Notes under the pieces: generated by a model | What the model saw: the letters and a program-made list of their open reading frames with translations, nothing else | Told to the model about the DNA's origin: nothing | The model's database searches: none | Shown: piece after piece, positions 58,074-64,000 of the stretch | Position numbering within the stretch: the first letter of the stretch is position 1 | Layout of the letters: every line of letters begins with the position of its first letter | Origin: Oasisia sp. SBJ-2009 | Lineage: Eukaryota; Annelida; Polychaeta; Sabellida; Siboglinidae | Reading direction: 5' to 3' | Assembly (NCBI GenBank): GCA_964017155.1 | Contig: OZ024862.1 | Location: 30,973,658 to 31,037,657, forward strand | Length of the DNA: 64,000 bases | Translations under genes and position numbers: made by a program

Positions 58074-61000
58074 CTGGAAACGACGACATAGGAAATATTT
58101 GATATGATATATGAAAGTTTATTCAGAACATTGTACTCAGAACATTGTTAACAACAACAAGACACAATACAAACAGGCAAATGTAACTACAATACTACAA
58201 TCTACAATGTTTGAAAGGGGTAAATTTAAAGTCATTGAGTGTTGTGTCAATGACACATATTTAAATAATGGTTGCAAATTCATATTCAAAGTTTAACATA
58301 AGTAAACATCTTTACACATACTATTGTTAAGAGAGATTGTCTACAACCAGATATTTCTTAAATAAAAGATTCTTGCATTTGCGTATAAATTTAGCAAATG
58401 TATTAACCATTTTAAAATCATCACATAGAGAATTCCACACTTGCACTCCCTTAACACAAATACACATTGATCGATAGTATTTAGTGAGATTCTAAAGAGC
58501 ATCTACGCCAGGCATTGTTATTAAATAACACCAAAGAACTATTTTATCTTGACGTTACAACTGGATATTTAATACAACAGTCTCATTTTATGAATTTGTT
58601 ATATACTATTATTTCAAAATAGGTCATCGTTTTTTTATTGACAACTGTTTAGAAAAGTCAGTCAACTTGTTTAACTCCCCGGATGTTTGTAATCACAAAT
58701 GTAGACACGACTATTAAATCTTTGAGTGATAACAGGTGACAAACTGTTATATATTACATGCATGTAGCCTAGTTTGACCACATCATTTGTCATCAAGTCA
58801 TTAGTATCAACTTAAAATATCAGCCACTAAATCTCTCAAAATATATTCTACGACCAGACTGGCCCATCTGTGACTATCAATCAATGATGGACCGGTGACT
58901 CCAACTATAATATCACACCTGTGACATCCCTACAACGACCCACCTGTGACGTCCCTACAACGACCCACCTGTGACATCCCTACAACGATCCACCTGTGAC
59001 ATCCCTACAACGACCCACCTGTGACATCCCTACAACGATCCACCTGTGACATCCCTACAACGATCCACCTGTGACATCCCTACAACGACCCACCTGTGAC
59101 ATCCCTACAACGACCCACCTGCGACATCCCTACAACGACCCACCTATGACATCCCTACAACGACCCACCTGCGACATCCCTACAACGATCCACCTGTGAC
59201 ATCCCTACAACGATCCACCTGTGACGTCCCTACAACGATCTACCCGTGACATCCCCACAACGACCCACCTGTGACATCCCTACAACGACCCACCTGTGAC
59301 ATTCCTACAACGACCCACCTGTGACATCCCTACAACGACCCACCTGTGACGTCCCTACAACGACCCACCTGTGATATCCCTACAACGATCCACCTGTGAC
59401 ATCCCTACAACGACCCACCCGTGACATCCCTACAACGACCCACCTGCGACATCCCTACAACGACCCACCTGCGACATCCCTACAACGACCCACCTGTGAC
59501 ATCCCTACAACGACCCACCTGTGACATCCCCACAATGACCCACCCGTGACATCCCCACAATGACCCACCTGTGACATCCCCACAATGATCCACCTGTGAC
59601 ATCCATACAACGACCCACCTATGACATCCATACAACTATCCACATGTGACATCCCACATGTGACATCCACATGTGACATCCCTACAATGACCCACCTGTG
59701 ACATCCCTACAACGACCCACCTGTGACATCCCTACAACGATCCACCTGTGAAATCCCTACAACGACCCACCTATGACATCCCCACAATGACCCACCTGTG
59801 ACATCCCCACAATGACCCACCTGTGACATCCCCACAATGACCCACCTGTGACATCCCCACAATGATCCACCTGTGACATCCATACAACGACCCACCTATG
59901 ACATCCATACAACTATCCACATGTGACATCCCTACAACGACCCACCTGTGACATCCCTACAACGACCCACCTGCGACATCCCTACAACGACCCACCTGCG
60001 ACATCCCTATAACGACCCACCTGCGACATCTCTACAACGACCCACCTGTGATATCCCTACAACGATCCACCCGTGACGTCCCTACAACGACCCATCTGTG
60101 ACATCCCTACAAATACCCACCTCTGACGTCCCTACAACGATCCACCAGTGACGTCCTTAAAACGATCCACCTGTGACGTCCCTACAACGATCCGCCTGTG
60201 ACGTCCCTACAACGACCCACCCGTGACACCCTACAACGACCCACCTCTGTGGTTGAGTGTCATCGTCATCCCCACTGCGGTGGAAGCGGCCCCGGTAGTA
60301 CTTGGCGGACTGTGCGCTGAACGACGTCGGTCGAGAGACGTGGACGTGGTGCGTACTTTTAGCGGACCGCGCATTGCGGACCGTCTCATACACGAGGTCT
60401 GTGCACGGACCATTCGGGTCACCAGGATTGGCGGACCGCGCCCACAGTCCCGTCTCCGCCCACGTGTTGATACGGCTGTCATACGAGCGACTGTCGTTGA
60501 CACAACGACCGTACGCAGTCACGTGCTGGTCAGCTGACGACAGCCGCGGTGCGTTTACCTTCTGCGTACGTAACTTCCGCGTGGACGCCGACGCTGACAC
60601 TGCGCGCCTGGCAAAATGCGAATGTCCTGCGCCGACGCGTTCTGAACATTTGACGTCACTTCCGGTTTGTCCCCCGCATCTCTCGTCGCCTCCCCACGCT
60701 GACCGCCGGCGTAGCACCCAATATTTGAGGAGGCGCTCGGCCACGTAGCAGGATAGTTGCGTGGCGACGTCTAGGGGCTTCTTGCCGAACACGTCACTCT
60801 CGTAGATTCTCGCGCCGGACGAGAGAAGCAATTGAAGCACCTTGGGCTGGTCTGCCGCGGCGGCCGCGTGCAACGCTGTGCGACCGAACTGGGTTGTCCG
60901 CACGAGAAGGCGCGAATCTGAACAGGACAAACGTTTATAAATCAAAAGAAAATGACTGTCACATTCTCCTAGGGCAGAGACAGAGACGCGACAGACGAGA

Positions 61001-62462
61001 GTATCATTGTTCATTAGGTGTTATATATATCAGTGTTTACTCGCAACTATGAAATTGGACAATGTTTGGGCATGTAGCACGACACCTCAGACAAGAGATA
61101 CCATTGTTATCAATCATTGTTTGTCTAGCCTAGTAGTAACAAAACTAATTACAATCCTCATCCAATTGTATTTCGATATCTAACAGGAAACTGTTTGGTG
61201 GTATTTGTGCAGTTGCTAAATGTAATTGGTTTGTTAGACGAACTATTGCGGAAGTACATGATTCGAAACCGGATTTTCTTAGTCGATACTGCGAACCGTT
61301 AGCTACTGCGTCACAGCTATACTACCTTTGACTGCATCAGCATGTAAGTTGCTACCGTTTTTGCCTTACATTTATGAACTGGAGACTTAATGCATTATCT
61401 TTCTCACTACTTATTTGCTCAGTCGGGGTTGTCTTGTTGAACTGATTCCCTTCCTGGTTGTCATACGACATTATTAGTTTCCATTACTTCTTGGATTATG
61501 AAAATCATTAACATCACTTGACAGCCGATAAATGAATCAGATCAGCACTGCCAAAGACAACGAGGGGGTCCCTTAACTTAAGCTCATAGCAAGCTCTGAG
61601 CAAGTATTTATTCAGAAAAGTAACGTAGTATGTTTCCGAAATTTCCACTGGTTTTTCCTTGTAATAAAAATCAGAGATCAAAGCAATTCCGGTTGTAACA
61701 CTGAAGGCCCGGCTTTCTGGCAGACGGTCGCAATAATACATGGCTTTCCCCTAGTGCCGCGAATATGTAAGTTCACATCGCTTAGTAAACCATTAATGCG
61801 GTACGAGAACACCCACCTAACGACGCTCCGTCGTAAACTTTCTAAGCACGTCGTAACGCAATTATCGCGACTGAGTAACGGCACACAATAACACCGCTTT
61901 GGCTTACGTCAGCGGTCAAGTTTGCCTAATCGCTCGGTCAGTCGGTGCACCTACCTGCTCGGATCAGCCACTTCGCCATGTCGTAATCCCCTCGTTGGCA
62001 GCTCTGGAATAGCGCCACGAAACGCACTTTTTCTAAATCCGACGTTTCCGCGGATTCCGCAACATCCGGGTCACGTGATTCGGCGAATTCGTCACTTCCG
62101 TTCAGCGACAGTCGACACACTTGCGCCGTCTGCTGCGAATCGCCAGCGCTCAAGGCCTCGTACAACCGTCCCCAGTCACGCGCGAACTTGAGCGATAATA
62201 GGGCGCCGCTCTGAACGTTTTCGCCGAACGCCAACTCGGCGTCGGCATCGATCGTCTGACTGCCGTAGTGCAGCGTGTACGTGACGCTCGGTATGCCCGC
62301 CACTAGTTCCAGCTGTGCGCGCAGTGCGTACGCCGGTACCGTTCTCGCGAGATTGCGCAGCGAGAACGTCTGTCCCGTTGGGGTCGACACGAACAGACGA
62401 TACGTCGCGGGGGGCGCGGATGCCCCTCGTGACGTCATGTCGCTTGACGGGAACTCACTCAT
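57377..62462 (-). CDS. ANKUB1: Ubiquitin-like/ankyrin repeat protein with Trp-Leu coiled-coil tail (ANKUB1-like)
   Basis: Three coding exons on the minus strand: 62462-61955, 60917-60245, 58073-57377. They total 1878 nt (625 residues plus stop), with donors CAG|GTAGGT and AG|GTGGGT, acceptors TGTTCAG and TTTCCAG, and phases 1 and 2 that match. Residues 21-93 look like a ubiquitin fold (YRLFVSTPTGQTFSL ... GALLSLKF). Residues about 95-230 form ankyrin-type helices, including GRTALHAAAAADQPKVLQLL. Residues 230-390 are low-complexity, Ser/Arg-rich. Residues 395-625 are charged coiled coil with five motifs of the form AxxxWL (AWKTWL, AYRRWLAKK, AFQKWLDDK, AYRKWLLKK, EEWLGLK), like those in CCDC34/CCDC181-type proteins. 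The N-terminal order matches vertebrate ANKUB1 in pattern; ANKRD60 is the alternative. Function unknown; a cilium or cytoskeleton role is only a guess from the tail. The start is the first in-frame ATG. Confidence 0.8.
58105..58520 (-). mobile_element. LINE 3' end in ANKUB1-like intron 2
   Basis: On the minus strand 58510-58327 reads VWNSLCDDFKMVNTFAKF... ending KKYLVVDNLS and a stop. This is the familiar C-terminus of non-LTR retrotransposon reverse-transcriptase proteins (WNSLP-D motif). The AC-rich sequence to about 58105 is the likely 3' UTR. It is a 5'-truncated relic in the same orientation as the host gene. Confidence 0.65.
58913..60248 (-). repeat. 25-bp minisatellite filling the start of ANKUB1-like intron 2, about 53 copies
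   Basis: Plus-strand unit: CACCTGTGACATCCCTACAA plus CGACC. In the gene's sense each unit reads ...CACAG|GTGGGT, a donor-like sequence, and the array begins exactly at the exon-B donor. Variants (GTGGAT, ATGTCG) are interspersed. Open frames inside it are repeat artefacts with a 75-base frame period. Confidence 0.95.
60245..60917 (-). CDS. ANKUB1-like exon B (second ankyrin, linker)
   Basis: Begins with the ankyrin repeat TTQFGRTALHAAAAADQ and DVFGKKPLDVA, then an Arg/Ser-rich linker ending DDDDTQPQR. The donor AG|GTGGGT is the edge of the 25-bp minisatellite. The frame remains open into the repeat, so a downstream copy of the donor is possible. Confidence 0.78.
61955..62462 (-). CDS. ANKUB1-like exon A (ubiquitin-like domain, first ankyrin)
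   Basis: Starts MSEFPSSDMTSRG. An acceptor (CCATTACAG, exon starting at 62482) lies 20 bases upstream of the ATG, so an untranslated exon probably precedes it. Ends FQSCQRGDYDMAKWLIRA. Donor GCAG|GTAGGT, phase 1. Confidence 0.82.
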
Positions 62463-62589
62463 GGCTTTGTGTCTATCTCTTACTGTAATGGAAACGTACG
62501 ATGTTGTGTTAGACACTTTTCAAATGCTATAAAGTAAATAAAATACACACAGGACAGGAATATATTACGTGACAGTTAGATCATGATCG

Positions 62590-62686
62590 TCATCAACCTA
62601 CTCCTCATCATCACTCACCATCATCATCATCATCACTCACCATCATCATCATCATCATCATCATCATTATCATCATCACCATCAAT
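62590..62686 (+). repeat. (CAT)n microsatellite
   Basis: Interrupted CAT/CAC trinucleotide run between the ANKUB1-like exon A and the 23-bp minisatellite. Confidence 0.9.
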
Positions 62687-62814
62687 GTGCCGCCGTAGTT
62701 TCCCTTCCCGTGGTTGGGCGAAGGCCACATCTGCCTATCTTGTCCTATCCTCTGCCAGATGATACCCTTCCAGTTTATCCAGACGATTATATGGGATGGG
62801 TTGTATGTATACGT

Positions 62815-64000
62815 GTCTCACCTGTCTCCGTACACTCCACTCACCTGTCTCTGTACACTCCTCTCACCTGTCTCTGTACACTCCACTCACCTGTCTCTGT
62901 ACACGCCTCTCACCTGTCTCTGTACACTCCTGTCACCTGTCTCCGTAAACTCCTCTCACCTGTCTCTGTACACTCCTCTCACCGGTCTCTGTACACTCCA
63001 CTCACCTGTCTCTGTACACTCCTCTCACCGGTCTCTGTACACTCCTCTCACCTGTCTCTGTACACTCCTCTCACCTGTCTCTGTACACTCCTCTCACCGG
63101 TCTCTGTACACTCCACTCACCTGTCTCTGTACACTCCTCTCACCGGTCTCTGTACACTCCTCTCACCTGTCTCTGTACACTCCTCTCACCGGTCTCTGTA
63201 CACTCCACTCACCTGTCTCTGTACACTCCACTCACCTGTCTCTGTACACTCCTCTCACCTGTCTCTGTACACTCCACTCACCTGTCTCTGTACACTCCAC
63301 TCACCTGTCTCTGTACACTCCTCTTACCTGTCTCTGTACACTCCACTCACCTGTCTCCGTACACTCCTCTCACCTGTCTCTGTACACTCCACTCACCTGT
63401 CTCTGTACACTCCTCTCACCTGTCTCTGTACACTCCTCTCACCTGTCTCCGTACACTCCTCTTACCTGTCTCTGTACACTCCACTCACCTGTCTCCGTAC
63501 ACTCCTCTTACCTGTCTCTGTACACTCCTCTCACCTGTCTCTGTACACTCCTCTCACCTGTCTCTGTACACTCCTCTCACCTGTCTCTGTACACTCCTCT
63601 CACCTGTCTCCGTACACTCCTCTCACCTGTCTCTGTACACTCCTGTCACCTGTCTCCGTACACTCCTCTCACCTGTCTCTGTACACTCCTCTCACCTGTC
63701 TCTGTACACTCCTGTCACCTGTCTCCCTACACTCCTCTCACCTGTCTCTGTACACTCCTGTCACCTGTCTCCGTACACTCCTGTCACCTGTCTCCGTACA
63801 CTCCTGTCACCTGTCTCCGTACACTCCTGTCACCTGTCTCCGTATACTCCTGTCACCTGTCTCCGTACACTCCTCTCACCTGTCTCTGTACACTCCTCTC
63901 ACCTGTCTCTGTACACTCCTCTTACCTGTCTCTGTACACTCCTCTCACCTGTCTCTGTACACTCCTCTTACCTGTCTCTGTACACTCCTCTCACCTGTCT
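62815..64000 (-). repeat. 23-bp minisatellite upstream of ANKUB1-like exon A, about 51 copies, runs off the window
   Basis: Plus-strand unit: CACCTGTCTCTGTACACTCC plus TCT. In the gene's sense every unit reads AGACAG|GTGAGAG or GTGAGTG, a near-perfect donor consensus. Variants (CCGG, TCCG, CTTACC) are mixed through the array. Confidence 0.95.

Noticed and set aside
57332..58107. Plus-strand ORFs of 85-143 codons over the last exon of the ANKUB1-like gene
   Set aside because: Antisense shadows of a GC-rich exon; Ser/Arg/Pro-rich with no motif.
59455..59895. Minus-strand ORFs of GDVTGGSLWGCHRW repeats
   Set aside because: Frame readings of the 25-bp minisatellite with no independent support.

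Overview
Eukaryotic (animal) genomic DNA. The two recognisable genes are split by GT-AG introns, the window is full of long microsatellites and minisatellites, and it carries tRNA-derived SINEs, LINE 3' ends and MITE-like elements. Protein resemblance and repeat style suggest a marine invertebrate. As I recall, amphioxus genes carry intronic minisatellites that overlap splice sites, and this window shows that trait strongly, so a cephalochordate is my first guess and a lophotrochozoan the alternative. This is inference, not proof.

Layout. 1-33 kb: no gene I can recognise. It holds microsatellites, minisatellites (13.1, 14.3-15.8, 24.6 kb), SINE copies (6.3-7.3, 16.4, 18.9 kb), hairpins and several CpG-rich blocks (about 1.5, 10.8, 22.6-23.5, 25.1, 29 kb), some of which may be promoters or untranslated first exons. 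33.0-51.8 kb (+): a complete coding sequence for a beta-N-acetylhexosaminidase (GH20, HEXA/HEXB type) in 14 coding exons, all with compatible phases, giving 801 residues. It has a signal peptide, an unusual basic/proline-rich linker, an intact catalytic domain with the Asp-Glu pair, and an unusual C-terminal exon with two membrane segments. 52-57 kb: intergenic, with a LINE reverse-transcriptase relic, a 255-bp inverted-repeat element and microsatellites. 57.4-62.5 kb (-): a three-coding-exon gene (625 residues) with a ubiquitin-like domain, ankyrin repeats and a coiled-coil tail of repeated Trp-Leu motifs, resembling ANKUB1. It is convergent with the hexosaminidase. 62.8-64 kb: a 23-bp minisatellite running off the window.

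The main discovery candidate is that minisatellite units repeatedly embed or abut functional splice sites: the exon-2 donor, exon-4 acceptor and exon-14 acceptor of the hexosaminidase, the exon-B donor of the ANKUB1-like gene, and probably the donor of its untranslated first exon. At exon 14 the reading frames are such that any upstream copy of the acceptor would end translation before the membrane segments. Splice-site choice in the array could therefore switch the enzyme between membrane-anchored and soluble forms (inference). The two genes show no evident functional link.
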